Notes: generated by a model from the letters alone, not told the origin. A stretch of 64,000 nt of DNA from Methanocaldococcus infernus ME (GCF_000092305.1 NC_014122.1:682001-746000); one strand, 5' to 3'. Positions 50,432 to 60,003 are shown, numbered from the stretch's first letter. Made by a program: numbers and translations.

Positions 50432-53049
50432 TCTACCTCAACCTTAGACACTCCATTATTTAGTGAAACTCTTATAACCCTATCAGCAGCATCTTTTAAC
50501 TCTTCATCATGGGAAACAATAATAACCTGTGGGATCCTCTTTAAGTATCTCTCAATAATGTCAACTAATCTTCTTCTTCTCTCTTCATCTAAGTAAGGAG
50601 TAGGCTCATCCATAATTAGAAGTGGAATATTTCCAGCTAAGTATAGTGAGAGAGCCAACCTAAAGGCTAAACCTAAAGCTACTTTCTCTCCTCCACTTAG
50701 GAAGTTTAAATTTCTCTCCTTTCCTTCATAAATAATATTTACTATTAACTTGTTTCCCTTCTCTTTAATGGCTACTCCAGAATACTTTTCCTCTGTCAAT
50801 TCTTCAAAAATTTCACTTGCTATCTCACTAACCTTTTGGAAGGCATGACACTTAAGTTTATTTTTAAATTCCTTCACCTTCTTTCTCAACTCTTCAACAA
50901 ACTCTAAAGCTTTTTCTAAGCTTTTAATCTCTTCCCTATACTTACTTATCTCATCAAGGTCTCTCTTTAGGTTATCTAAGTCCTTTATTATCTCCTCTAA
51001 CTGGCTATTTAGTTGTTTAAACTCCTCATCCTTCCTTGAATACTCTCTTTCCAACTCTAAAAATTTATTTTCTAAGTTCTTATGCTCCTCTTCACTGTAA
51101 TTCTTATTTAGCTCTTCCAATCTCTCTTTAAGTTCTCTTAAGGCTTTATCTTTTACATCAATATATTTAGAAATCTTTTCTACCTCATTAGCTAACTTCT
51201 TAATCTCTTCCTCTTTCTCCTCCTTCTCTTTAACACTATCTTTTAACTTTATATACTCTTCATAGATAGGCTTTAATCTCTCTATCTCCTCTTTAACCTC
51301 TTCCTCACAGCTGAATCCTAAATTTTCTAACTCTTTTATTAGTTTTTTAAGTTCTTCCTCTTTCTCCTCTTTCTTATTTTTGAGTTCCTCTAATCTCTTA
51401 ATTAATTCTTCTTTCCTCTCAATCTCTTTTTTTAATGTGCTTATCTTTGATCCTATCTCAATACTTTTCCTTTTTAAGGTTTCAAGTTCCCTATACTTTT
51501 CCTCAACTTCTTCCTTATTTATCTTACCTAACTCCTCTTCCAAGCTCTTTAGTTGGTCATATAAACTTTCATTTTTTCTAATTTCAGGCTCTTTAAGTAA
51601 AAAAGTCTCAATATTCTTAGCCTCTTTCTTTAACTCACTAATTTTCTCTTCAATTTCTTTCTTTCTTTTTAATAGATCTTTAATCTCCTCTTTATACTCA
51701 TTTATTAATCTCTCCTTATGCTCCTCTGTTAGCTCAGCCCCACAGACTGGACATTTCCCCTTAGCTTCCTTCAGTTCATTGATAGCTTTCTTTTTTTCTT
51801 TAATTTCCTTTTCAATATTTCTAATTTCAGCCTCTAACTTAGAGATCTCTAAGGTAACTTCTTCCTTTCTTTTTTTAGCCTCTTCTAATTTTCTCTTAGC
51901 TTCCTCTATATTGTTGATTGTTATCCTTTTTTTAATGTTGTTTAGCTCATTCTCCTTAGCTCTTACTTTATTAAATAGCTCTTCCCACTCCTTTAATTCT
52001 TCAACTCTTCTCTTTAACTCTTTAAATTCTTCAGAGAGCTTCTTAACCTCTTCCTCCTTACTACTGATTTCACTTAACTTCTCTTCAACCCCTTCTATTA
52101 ATTGTGAGTATTTTTCTAACTCCTTACTTATTTTATAGCTTCTCTCTTTATAGTCTTCATAGAACTTACTTATCTTAACATATGTTAAGGCTTCTTCTTC
52201 AATCTCTTTAACCCTCTCAATGTTCTTCTCCAACTTTTTTATTTCTTCTTCTTTCTCTTTTATTCTCTCCTCAATTTCTCCAAGTTTTATTTTTAAAGCT
52301 TCAATCTCCTTCTCTAACTTTAAATTTTTCTCCTTCTTCTCATTTATCTCCTCCCTTAATTTATCATACTTCTCCTTCTCTCTTCTAACCTTCTCTCTCT
52401 CCTCTTCTAATTGCCTAATTTCATCATTTAAGAGCTTAACTCTCTTCTCTATCTCTTCCTTCTTCTCCTCCTTCTCCTTTAACCTCTTTTTTATCTCTTC
52501 CTCCCTACTTAAGAACTTCTCAATATTGTCCATTTTAAAGTTTATAAGTTTTTTAATATTTTTTAGCCTTTCATCAGCCTTCTCATACTTATCTAAACCT
52601 AAGATTTGCTTAACAACTTTCTCTCTCTCCTCATCACTCTCAATTAGCTTATTTATTTCCCCCTGCCTTATATAGATGGCTCCTAAGAATATCTCATAAG
52701 GAATGAAGCTTTCAATTTCCTCAGTGGTTTTCCTATGTCCATCTCTCTCATTGAGATAGCTGTCACTGTATCTTAGGTAAGCTGTATTCCTTGGAAAGCT
52801 TCTTAATAGCTTACAACTTCTATTGTTAAGCTTTAACTTCATCTCAATCTCAGCCTTCTTTCCATCTCTATGAAAATCCTTTATCTTATTCCTTGGCTTA
52901 TCCCAGTATAAGCCAACTAATATAGCCTCTAAGATAGAGCTTTTCCCACTACCATTAGGACCAACAATTAAATTTATTCCATCTGTAAATTCCAATACTG
53001 AACTCTTATGACTTCTGAAATTTATAATTTTTAATTCCTCTATCTTCAT
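50428..53049 (-). CDS. rad50: DNA repair ATPase Rad50
   Basis: 873 residues from ATG 53049; the in-frame TTG at 53061 lies upstream of GGGAT, which serves the ATG. It is an ABC-type ATPase split by a long coiled coil. The N-terminal Walker A is LIVGPNGSGKSSILEAILVG. The coiled coil runs about residues 175-690 and is almost all Lys, Glu, Ile and Leu. The zinc hook KGKCPVCGAELTEEHKERL is near residue 430. The C-terminal signature NFLSGGEKVALGLAFRLALS precedes Walker B LLIMDEPTPYLDEERRR and the D-loop/His switch IIVSHDEELKD. It pairs with Mre11, encoded 21 bases upstream. Confidence 0.97.
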   Translation of the reverse strand: MKIEELKIINFRSHKSSVLEFTDGINLIVGPNGSGKSSILEAILVGLYWDKPRNKIKDFHRDGKKAEIEMKLKLNNRSCKLLRSFPRNTAYLRYSDSYLNERDGHRKTTEEIESFIPYEIFLGAIYIRQGEINKLIESDEEREKVVKQILGLDKYEKADERLKNIKKLINFKMDNIEKFLSREEEIKKRLKEKEEKKEEIEKRVKLLNDEIRQLEEEREKVRREKEKYDKLREEINEKKEKNLKLEKEIEALKIKLGEIEERIKEKEEEIKKLEKNIERVKEIEEEALTYVKISKFYEDYKERSYKISKELEKYSQLIEGVEEKLSEISSKEEEVKKLSEEFKELKRRVEELKEWEELFNKVRAKENELNNIKKRITINNIEEAKRKLEEAKKRKEEVTLEISKLEAEIRNIEKEIKEKKKAINELKEAKGKCPVCGAELTEEHKERLINEYKEEIKDLLKRKKEIEEKISELKKEAKNIETFLLKEPEIRKNESLYDQLKSLEEELGKINKEEVEEKYRELETLKRKSIEIGSKISTLKKEIERKEELIKRLEELKNKKEEKEEELKKLIKELENLGFSCEEEVKEEIERLKPIYEEYIKLKDSVKEKEEKEEEIKKLANEVEKISKYIDVKDKALRELKERLEELNKNYSEEEHKNLENKFLELEREYSRKDEEFKQLNSQLEEIIKDLDNLKRDLDEISKYREEIKSLEKALEFVEELRKKVKEFKNKLKCHAFQKVSEIASEIFEELTEEKYSGVAIKEKGNKLIVNIIYEGKERNLNFLSGGEKVALGLAFRLALSLYLAGNIPLLIMDEPTPYLDEERRRRLVDIIERYLKRIPQVIIVSHDEELKDAADRVIRVSLNNGVSKVEVE

Positions 53050-53070
53050 AGTTGATCCCAAAAATAATTT

Positions 53071-54264
53071 TTAGCTTAAGTAGACATCAAGGGTTCCACC
53101 TTTTACTTTCACCTTCTTACTCTCCTTATATCCAAAGTTCTCCAAGATTAGTTTTAAAATTTCATCATCACTCCAATCTTGGCTTATCTTTTCAATAACT
53201 TTCTTTTCAAAGTCTTCAAAATATTCATCTTCATTAATTTTTTCATCTTTCTCCTCTAAATCAGAGCTTTGCATCTTAACCCTTGTAACTATATGCTCAG
53301 CCTTAAAATAACTCTTAATAGCTTCTAACTTTTTAATTATTGTTGAATCTCCAATAACAGAGATTCTTAAAAAAGCCTCTTTTGGAACTCTCTTAGTTAA
53401 AGTTATCAACTTATCAATATTCTCCTTATCTACATGGATATCTATGAAGGGTCTGACATCTAACTTAACAAACCTTGGTTCAAAGTCTTCAACTATGAAG
53501 AAGCCTTTTTCACTTCCCTTAGTTTCATGTAACTTTCCATCTTCTAATCTGTACCTCACTGAGTAATCTCCAAAGTCCCATCTCTCTAAGGAGCCAGGAT
53601 AAGCAACTTTCCCATAGCCTTTAGAGTCTATATAGCTCTTATGTATGTGCCCAAGAGCATAGTATAGAAAGTTTTCAGGCAAGTCTCCAAGGGATAGCTC
53701 ATAGCCAATATTTGGGCTTAACTCCTTAATCCCTTGGTGGAGCATTAATACACTCTCTCCCTCTGGTTTGAAATAGTCACTTAACTTATTCCTCTCAAAC
53801 CATGCACTACTCATATACTTCATTCCATAAATCACTACTTCATCATTCCCCTTACTAAAGATTCCTCTACAGATAAGCCTATTTTTGATTTCAATGGTTT
53901 CTAAGTATTCACTTTCCTTTTTCTCTTCAGTGAAGCCTATTAAATTTAATAAGCCTAAGTCCTCAAGCAACTTATGGATAGAAACCTTCCTTAGAGTTCT
54001 ATCATGGTTCCCTTCTATTGAAAAGATTGGAATGTCATGTTCCTTAGGAATCGAAAGAACTTCTATAGCATCTCTTATAGTTTGAGGGCTTGGCTTTGAA
54101 CTATGAAAGAGATCTCCAGAGATTAGGATAAAGTCAACCTTTTCTTCTACAGCTTTCTCTATAGCCTTTTTAAAAGTCTCTTTAAATTCCTCAGCTCTAA
54201 AGGGAAGCTTATATTGCTCAAAGCCTAAGTGTATGTCTGCAAGATGAGCAAATTTAAAGCTCAT
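53071..54264 (-). CDS. mre11: DNA double-strand break nuclease Mre11
   Basis: 397 residues. The calcineurin-type phosphoesterase motifs are all present: FAHLADIHLGFEQYKLP (D-x-H), ILISGDLFHSSKPS, SIEGNHDRTLRKVS, LMLHQGIKELSP and YALGHIHKSYIDS. A capping domain and a C-terminal helical region that binds the Rad50 coiled coil follow (DWSDDEILKLILENFGYKES). It supplies the Mn2+-dependent exo- and endonuclease activity of the Mre11-Rad50 complex. The start overlaps the herA 3' end by 11 bases. Confidence 0.97.
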   Translation of the reverse strand: MSFKFAHLADIHLGFEQYKLPFRAEEFKETFKKAIEKAVEEKVDFILISGDLFHSSKPSPQTIRDAIEVLSIPKEHDIPIFSIEGNHDRTLRKVSIHKLLEDLGLLNLIGFTEEKKESEYLETIEIKNRLICRGIFSKGNDEVVIYGMKYMSSAWFERNKLSDYFKPEGESVLMLHQGIKELSPNIGYELSLGDLPENFLYYALGHIHKSYIDSKGYGKVAYPGSLERWDFGDYSVRYRLEDGKLHETKGSEKGFFIVEDFEPRFVKLDVRPFIDIHVDKENIDKLITLTKRVPKEAFLRISVIGDSTIIKKLEAIKSYFKAEHIVTRVKMQSSDLEEKDEKINEDEYFEDFEKKVIEKISQDWSDDEILKLILENFGYKESKKVKVKGGTLDVYLS

Positions 54265-55897
54265 CTATCTCAACCCCTTCCTCCTCTTCCTCTCCCCATC
54301 TCTCTATTATATCTATATCTCCTCCTCCATAGTCTCCTCCAAGCTCTTTAAAGTTGTAAATCTTAACCAATGCTGGCAAGGAGATAGCTTGACCAACTAT
54401 AACAGCCTCTCCCTTCCCTAAGGATGGAATATCCCTTAGAAGATCTTCACTCAACTGCTCACTTGCCTCTAAGACATATCTCTGATCCCTTGGATTGACA
54501 ATTCTTAAAATAATCTTTGTATTTGTTTGGCTTAAGATATCTTCATTTAACTTATTTGGCCTCTGTGAAACTATCCCCAACCCAACTCCAAACTTTCTCC
54601 CTTCTCTTGCAATCTTACTTAATATTAAGGAAGCATCATTCTCCTCATCCCTTGGAGCAAAGATATGGGCTTCTTCAACAATAATCAAGATAGGTTTAGT
54701 TAAAGCCTTACTTCTCTCTCTTATTCTCTCCAACTCCTTCTCCATCTCCTCTCTTATAGGAACCTTTGTAAATTTAAATCTCTCAAGATTTTTTAATATC
54801 TTCTCATAACTCACTCTCTCCTCAAAGATCTCCTTTAATAACCTTCCTCCCACTATTCTCATCTGTTCCTCATTTAAAGCTCCTAAGTCAATAACATTAA
54901 CCTTTCCTTCCTCAATTTTTCCTATTAAGTCCTCACCACTCAAGAGAGAGCCATAGTTTCTTAAAAACCTCTTTATTCTCATTACAGCCCTTCTTATGGT
55001 TTCAGCATCATTTGCTGAAATCTCTTCATCCTTCATTATCTTCTTGTTTGGGTCATAGTAGTTAATTGTCCTTATATTAACCCAATCCTCTAACTTCTCC
55101 ATAACCTTCTCTATTAACTCTCTCCCTCCAACACTTCTCTCATACTTCACAGTTTCCAAGGCTTTAGCTAAGAAACCTCTCTGAATACTTGCCTCTTTCT
55201 TTATTCCTATTAGATCAGCCAATTCTTCATAATCCATATCATTTGGGTTAATTTTAGCCTCAATAATATTTACTTTCTCATATCCTGTCTTAGGAAGCTT
55301 TAACTTTATGTAATCTCCATGAGGGTCTAAGATAACAACAGTTCCATTGTAGTTTTCAACCAACTTACTAACTATAACTGAGATGGCATTTGACTTACCA
55401 GCTCCAGTAACAGCTAAGACAGAGAAGTGTCTTGATATTAGATCATTTACTTTTAATCCAACAGGAACCTCTTCTCTATTAATTAATGTTCCTATATCTA
55501 TACAGCCCTCAGCATTGTACAACTTTTTTAAAATCTCACTGTCTAAGAAATAAACCCTCTCTCCTGGAGGGATTGGAACTCTATTAGGTAGGATATCTAT
55601 CTTTTCCCCATTCTCCCTTAACTTTCCTAAAACCTTAACAGTGGCTATAAGCTCTTCACACTCTTTTAAGCTTTCTCCATACTGCTTTATATCCATCTCT
55701 AAAGAGAGATAGTTATCCCTACTTGACTGAAGTAAAAAGTTTCTTTCCATAATATCTCTAACTGTTCCTATAACCATCTCTCCCTTCTTATTCCTTGTAA
55801 CTACATACTCTCCAAATTCCACTATCTCCTCAGGATTAATTGAAAATTCAAAATAGTTAATGTTAGATTCTCCTCTGACAATTCCTATATGGCTCAT
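54254..55897 (-). CDS. herA: DNA translocase HerA
   Basis: 547 residues from the ATG at 55897; an in-frame ATG two codons earlier directly abuts AAAGGG and leaves no spacing. An N-terminal HAS-barrel (1-110) carries VEFGEYVVTRNKKGEMVIGT. The FtsK-like RecA domain has Walker A LAVTGAGKSNAISVIVSKL, DPHGDY, Walker B KPILIIVEEAHIFAPRDEEN, and the arginine-finger region GIVSQRPNKLNEDILSQTNT. It is a hexameric ATPase that threads DNA through NurA. It follows gatE by about ten bases and is followed by mre11, rad50 and nurA, the standard archaeal resection set. Confidence 0.95.
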   Translation of the reverse strand: MSHIGIVRGESNINYFEFSINPEEIVEFGEYVVTRNKKGEMVIGTVRDIMERNFLLQSSRDNYLSLEMDIKQYGESLKECEELIATVKVLGKLRENGEKIDILPNRVPIPPGERVYFLDSEILKKLYNAEGCIDIGTLINREEVPVGLKVNDLISRHFSVLAVTGAGKSNAISVIVSKLVENYNGTVVILDPHGDYIKLKLPKTGYEKVNIIEAKINPNDMDYEELADLIGIKKEASIQRGFLAKALETVKYERSVGGRELIEKVMEKLEDWVNIRTINYYDPNKKIMKDEEISANDAETIRRAVMRIKRFLRNYGSLLSGEDLIGKIEEGKVNVIDLGALNEEQMRIVGGRLLKEIFEERVSYEKILKNLERFKFTKVPIREEMEKELERIRERSKALTKPILIIVEEAHIFAPRDEENDASLILSKIAREGRKFGVGLGIVSQRPNKLNEDILSQTNTKIILRIVNPRDQRYVLEASEQLSEDLLRDIPSLGKGEAVIVGQAISLPALVKIYNFKELGGDYGGGDIDIIERWGEEEEEGVEIDEL

Positions 55898-55907
55898 AGA
55901 CATCCCT

Positions 55908-57794
55908 TTAAATAAATTCTTTTATCTTACTTCTTAAAATTTCATTTACCATCTTACCATCAGCCTTTCCTCTAAGCTTAGCCATAGCTCTACCCATAAG
56001 CATGCCAAGAGCCTTTTCTTTCTTTTCTTTAACAACCTCAATATTTTCTTTAATAATTTCCTCAATGATTTTTTCAACTTCTTCCCTTGAAAGTCCTTTT
56101 AATCCTTTAATTTCTAAGATCTCATCTATTTCCTTCTCAGGCATCTCACAGAATCCTTTTAAAACCTCTGGAATTCCTTCCTTAGCTAACTTCCCTTCAG
56201 AGAGAGCTTTAAATAACTCTCTTAAGTGGCTCTCTTTGATGTTCTCTATATTATAGCCCTCTCTCCTAATCTCTTTTAATGTTTCTTCTAAGGTTTTAGC
56301 TATTAAGGTTGGCTTTATATTTTTAAACTCCTTACATAGCTCTTCAAAAAGGTCAACATAGTAGCTTAAAACCATCTTCTTAGCAAGCTCTTCACTCAAC
56401 TTATACTCCTTTATAAACCTCTCAACCTTTTCCTCAGGAAGTTCTGGCAAATTACTTTTAATTTCATTTATTAGCTCTTCAGTAATGTAAATTGGAGGAA
56501 TGTCTGTTTCAGGATACATCCTTGCAGCTCCTGGGAGGGGTCTTAAGTAAGAGGTTGTTCCATCATCTAAAGCTCTTCTTGTTTCTTCAGGAACTCCCTC
56601 TATAGCTTCCTTAGCCCTCTCAATTACTGCTTCTAATGCCTTTATAGCCTTCTCTTCTTCATCAGCAACTATAATTATTGTGTCTTCTTCCTCAGCCTTT
56701 AACCTCTCTCTCAGCTTTTTAACATCTTCATCAGTTATCCCATAATTTGGAAGCTCATCAGTGTGGAATATTCCACCAACTCCAGCTATAACTTTAGCCC
56801 TATCAGAGAACTCTGTCCCTAACCTTCTTCCAGGTTGTATTTCCTTCCCAACCAAGCCTGAAAATTTCTTTAAGATAATAGCTTTAACCTTCCCTCCTCT
56901 CTCTATAGCTCTCTTTATAATCCTTGATTTACACTCTTTAAAGAGATCAGTGACATCATAAATTTCCTCTATGACATAAGCTCCTCTACTTTTAAGCTCA
57001 TCCCTAATCTTTAGTAAATTAACCTGTCTTAGTACTTCATACTCAACAACCTTATCTATTAAGTTTAGCTCAGAAACCCCTTTTATCTCAACCCTTGCCC
57101 CATCCTTTATAGAGATATTGATATCCTGCCTTATTGTCCCTATTCCTCTCTTAACCTTCCCAGTAGCTCTTAAGATTTCTCCAATTCTCTTAGCTACATC
57201 CTTAGCCATCTTTGGACTCTTTATATCAGGAGCTGTTGATATCTCAACTAATGGAATTCCTAACCTGTCTAAGTTATAAACCACTATTCCCTCTCTCTCC
57301 TCCACTTTCCTGGCAGCATCTTCTTCTAAACATAAACTCTCTATTCTAACTTTCCCATCCTCAGTTTCAACATATCCATCTCTTGCTAAAAAGATAGTTC
57401 TCTGAAATCCTGAAGTGTTTGACCCATCAATAACTATCTTTCTCATTACATAGGCTAAATCAACAGGTTTCATGTTCATTAAAAGAGCCACTTCTAAAGC
57501 TATTTTTAAAGCCTCTTCACTTGGCTCATGTGGTGGCTCCTCATCAAGCTCAACTAAGCAAGTGCTGTCATTATAGTATTGATATAAAAATTTCTTCCCC
57601 TTCCTTGCCTCTAAAAGAGCTGCTCTATCTATCTCTCCAACTTCACTAAGTGTAGGTCTTAAAATTCTTAAAATCTCTCCATCTGGCTCATCATCTCTTA
57701 AAATTGTAGGACAGTGGCAAAAGAGTTTTCTTTCAGTATTTAACTGCTGATGTATTTCCAAACCAACCTTTAAGCCTAATTTTTCATAGTCCAT
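55908..57794 (-). CDS. gatE: Glu-tRNA(Gln) amidotransferase subunit E
   Basis: 628 residues, normal for archaeal GatE. With GatD it converts Glu-tRNA(Gln) to Gln-tRNA(Gln), required because archaea lack GlnRS; the gltX at the right edge supplies the misacylated tRNA. The kinase-like core begins LGLKVGLEIHQQLNTERKLF and CHCPTILRDDEPDGE, then GSNTSGFQRTIFLARDGYVE and VEISTAPDIKSPKMAKDVAK. The AspRS-like insertion (about 300-400) and the C-terminal helical YqeY-like tail (LGMLMGRAMAKLRGKADGKM) are present. It has its own promoter facing tbp, and herA follows without a real gap. Confidence 0.97.
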   Translation of the reverse strand: MDYEKLGLKVGLEIHQQLNTERKLFCHCPTILRDDEPDGEILRILRPTLSEVGEIDRAALLEARKGKKFLYQYYNDSTCLVELDEEPPHEPSEEALKIALEVALLMNMKPVDLAYVMRKIVIDGSNTSGFQRTIFLARDGYVETEDGKVRIESLCLEEDAARKVEEREGIVVYNLDRLGIPLVEISTAPDIKSPKMAKDVAKRIGEILRATGKVKRGIGTIRQDINISIKDGARVEIKGVSELNLIDKVVEYEVLRQVNLLKIRDELKSRGAYVIEEIYDVTDLFKECKSRIIKRAIERGGKVKAIILKKFSGLVGKEIQPGRRLGTEFSDRAKVIAGVGGIFHTDELPNYGITDEDVKKLRERLKAEEEDTIIIVADEEEKAIKALEAVIERAKEAIEGVPEETRRALDDGTTSYLRPLPGAARMYPETDIPPIYITEELINEIKSNLPELPEEKVERFIKEYKLSEELAKKMVLSYYVDLFEELCKEFKNIKPTLIAKTLEETLKEIRREGYNIENIKESHLRELFKALSEGKLAKEGIPEVLKGFCEMPEKEIDEILEIKGLKGLSREEVEKIIEEIIKENIEVVKEKKEKALGMLMGRAMAKLRGKADGKMVNEILRSKIKEFI

Positions 57795-57882
57795 CCTTTC
57801 ACCCTTTATATACTTTTATATATATCTAAGTTCATACTATAAATAGAGCCCCATATAAATAAAGTTAATTAGGTGCATTATT
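57795..57882. promoter_or_regulatory. Divergent promoter region between gatE and tbp
   Basis: 88 bases between two divergent starts contain several overlapping TTTATATA-like boxes (around 57804-57823) and ACTATAAATAG (57837-57847). The latter is near the tbp side with GGTGCATTATT before its ATG at 57883. Which box serves which gene cannot be told by eye; TBP may bind its own promoter here. Confidence 0.45.
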
Positions 57883-58446
57883 ATGTGTGAGATAAAAATA
57901 GTTAATGTTGTAGTCTCCACAAAGATAGCTGATAGCATAGACTTGGAAGAAGTTGCCTTAGTCTTAGAAAATGCTGAATATGAGCCTGAACAATTCCCAG
58001 GGTTGGTTTGTAGGTTAAATGATCCTAAGGTTGCTCTACTAATGTTTAGAAGTGGTAAGGTTAACTGTACTGGAGCCAAGAGTAAGGAAGAGGCTGAGAG
58101 AGCTATAAAGAAGATTATTAAAGAGCTTAAAGATGCTGGCTTTGATGTCAATGAAAATCCAGAAATTAAAGTTCAGAACATGGTGGCTACAGCTGATTTA
58201 GGCTTTGAGCCAGACTTGAATGAGATAGCTATTTATGTGGATGAAACAGAGTATGAGCCTGAACAATTCCCAGGGTTGGTTTATAGGCTAAATGACCCTA
58301 AGGTTGTTGTTCTCATCTTTGGTAGTGGTAAAGTTGTTATCACTGGGCTAAAGAGTGAGGAAGATGCTAAGAAAGCTTTAGAGAAGATAAAAGAAACAAT
58401 TAGAGAGATTCAGGAGATGGAGGATGATTGGGATAATAGACTATAA
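57883..58446 (+). CDS. tbp: TATA-box-binding protein TBP
   Basis: A 187-residue general transcription factor made of two ~90-residue saddle repeats. The motif EYEPEQFPGLV(C/Y)RLNDPK occurs once in each, along with LMFRSGKVNCTGAKSKEEAE and LIFGSGKVVITGLKSEEDAK. Phenylalanines that intercalate into the TATA box are visible in FPGLV and MFRSG. The acidic tail IQEMEDDWDNRL is typical of archaea. GGTGCATTATT precedes the ATG. hisH starts 23 bases before its stop in another frame. Confidence 0.98.
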   Translation: MCEIKIVNVVVSTKIADSIDLEEVALVLENAEYEPEQFPGLVCRLNDPKVALLMFRSGKVNCTGAKSKEEAERAIKKIIKELKDAGFDVNENPEIKVQNMVATADLGFEPDLNEIAIYVDETEYEPEQFPGLVYRLNDPKVVVLIFGSGKVVITGLKSEEDAKKALEKIKETIREIQEMEDDWDNRL

Positions 58447-59008
58447 TGCAGGGAACTTAAGAAGTATCTTGAAGGCTGTTGAACTCTTTGATAAGGCTAA
58501 GATTATAAAAAGTGAGGAGGAAATTTTAAGCTCAGATAAATTGATCCTTCCAGGGGTTGGGAACTTTGGAAGTGCTATAAAAAACTTGTCTCCTGTTAAG
58601 GAAGCTATAGTTAAGGCTATTGATGAAGGGGTTCCTTTCTTAGGCATCTGTTTAGGGTTACAGATACTATTTGAGTGGAGTGAAGAGGCTAATGAAGAAG
58701 GGTTAAAGATTATTAAGGGAGAGGTTTTAAGATTTAGGAAGGGAAAGGTTCCACATATGGGATGGAATACAGTTAAAATTTTAAAAGACTCACCTATCTT
58801 TGAGGGAATAAAGGATGAAGAATATTTTTACTTTGTTCATTCCTATTATGTTGTCCCAAGGGAAGACTGTGTTGTTGGAGAAACTAACTACTATATAAAT
58901 TTCCCATCAGTTATACAGAGAGATAATTTATTGGCTACTCAATTCCATCCTGAGAAGAGTGGTAAGATTGGGCTAAGGTTGTTAGAAAACTTTATAGAGC
59001 TATTTTAA
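58424..59008 (+). CDS. hisH: Imidazole glycerol phosphate synthase glutaminase HisH
   Basis: 194 residues. It provides ammonia to HisF in histidine synthesis. The class I amidotransferase triad is visible as Cys in PFLGICLGLQILFE and His/Glu in LLATQFHPEKSGKIG. The oxyanion region is LILPGVGNFGSA. The start ATG at 58424 lies inside the end of tbp, with GGAGATGGAGG from the tbp tail as ribosome-binding site, giving a 23-base overlap and translational coupling to a general transcription factor. The yjbQ-like gene follows in nine bases. Confidence 0.96.
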   Translation: MIGIIDYNAGNLRSILKAVELFDKAKIIKSEEEILSSDKLILPGVGNFGSAIKNLSPVKEAIVKAIDEGVPFLGICLGLQILFEWSEEANEEGLKIIKGEVLRFRKGKVPHMGWNTVKILKDSPIFEGIKDEEYFYFVHSYYVVPREDCVVGETNYYINFPSVIQRDNLLATQFHPEKSGKIGLRLLENFIELF

Positions 59009-59017
59009 GTGATCCTT

Positions 59018-59416
59018 ATGCTATTTGTATATGAAGTTAAAACAAAAAAGAGAGAGGAGTTAGTTGATATAACTAATTATCTCTTAGATGCTGTAGAGAA
59101 GAGTAGAGTTAGAGATGGAATAGCCATTATTTACTGCCCTCACACAACAGCAGCTATAACAATTAATGAAAATGCTGACCCAACAGTTAAAGAGGATATA
59201 ATAAACTTTTTATCCCACCTAATTCCTAAAAATTTTAACTATAGACATTTGGAGGGAAACTCTGATGCACATATAAAAAGCTCTTTAATAGGCTCATCTG
59301 AAACCATCATTATTAAGGATGGTAAGCCACTATTAGGAACTTGGCAAGGCCTATTCTTTGCAGAATTTGATGGACCAAGGACAAGGAAGGTTTATATAAA
59401 AATTATTGAGGGATAG
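59018..59416 (+). CDS. YjbQ family protein (UPF0047)
   Basis: 132 residues from ATG 59018; the in-frame GTG at 59009 is part of the ribosome-binding stretch AGTGATCC. Family blocks are IAIIYCPHTTAAITINENAD, RHLEGNSDAHIKSSLIGSSE and GTWQGLFFAEFDGPRTRKVY. The conserved His/Asp/Glu residues cluster as a metal site. Some YjbQ proteins have weak thiamine phosphate synthase activity in complementation tests; the true role is uncertain. It lies between hisH and an iron-sulfur flavoprotein gene with gaps of nine and two bases. Confidence 0.9.
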   Translation: MLFVYEVKTKKREELVDITNYLLDAVEKSRVRDGIAIIYCPHTTAAITINENADPTVKEDIINFLSHLIPKNFNYRHLEGNSDAHIKSSLIGSSETIIIKDGKPLLGTWQGLFFAEFDGPRTRKVYIKIIEG

Positions 59417-59418
59417 AC

Positions 59419-60003
59419 ATGAAGATCTTAGGCATCAGTGGAAGCCCAAGGGCTGAGGGAAATACAACATACTTGGTTAAGTTAGCCTTAGAAGAGGCTA
59501 AGAAGTTAGGAGCTGAAGTAGAATTCATAAGCTTAGCTGGAAAGGAGCTGAATCCTTGTATAGCCTGTAATAAGTGTAAAGAGACTGGAAAGTGTATAAT
59601 TGAGGATGATGTTGAAGACATCTTAAAGAAGATGTTAGAAGCTGATGGAATCATCTTAGGCTCTCCTGTCTATTTTGGTGGAGTTACCGCTCAGCTAAAG
59701 ATGATTATGGATAGAAGTAGGCCACTGAGATCAGGGTTTCAGTTAAAAAATAAGGTTGGTGGAGCCATCTCAGTAGGAGGAAGTAGAAATGGTGGCCAGG
59801 AAACAACAATAGAGCAAATACATAACTTTTTCTTAATTCACTCTATGATTGTTGTAGGAGATGCTGAACCAACAGCTCACTATGGAGGAACAGGCTTTGG
59901 CAGAGCTCCAGGAGATTGTGAGAAGGATGAGGTTGGAATAGAAACAGCTAAGAATGTAGGTAGAAAAGTGGCTGAGATTGTTAAGCTCATAAAGGGAGAA
60001 TAA
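59419..60003 (+). CDS. Iron-sulfur flavoprotein
   Basis: A 194-residue flavodoxin-fold protein. The FMN phosphate loop is ILGISGSPRAEGNTTYLVK. The cluster motif NPCIACNKCKETGKC has the compact CxxCxxCxxxxxC layout of methanogen iron-sulfur flavoproteins. GSPVYFGGVTAQLKMIMDRS and GAISVGGSRNGGQETTI complete the flavin site. Such proteins pass electrons from ferredoxin and may detoxify oxygen or peroxide. It starts two bases after the YjbQ stop and ends directly against ade. M. jannaschii has a similar pairing of YjbQ and this flavoprotein in nearby loci, as I recall. Confidence 0.92.
   Translation: MKILGISGSPRAEGNTTYLVKLALEEAKKLGAEVEFISLAGKELNPCIACNKCKETGKCIIEDDVEDILKKMLEADGIILGSPVYFGGVTAQLKMIMDRSRPLRSGFQLKNKVGGAISVGGSRNGGQETTIEQIHNFFLIHSMIVVGDAEPTAHYGGTGFGRAPGDCEKDEVGIETAKNVGRKVAEIVKLIKGE

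Noticed and set aside
51380-52675. Long open frames on the plus strand opposite rad50 (51380-52138 and 52220-52675)
   Set aside because: Ser/Phe/Leu-rich translations are the antisense of Lys/Glu codons in the coiled coil; no ribosome-binding sites or recognisable domains.
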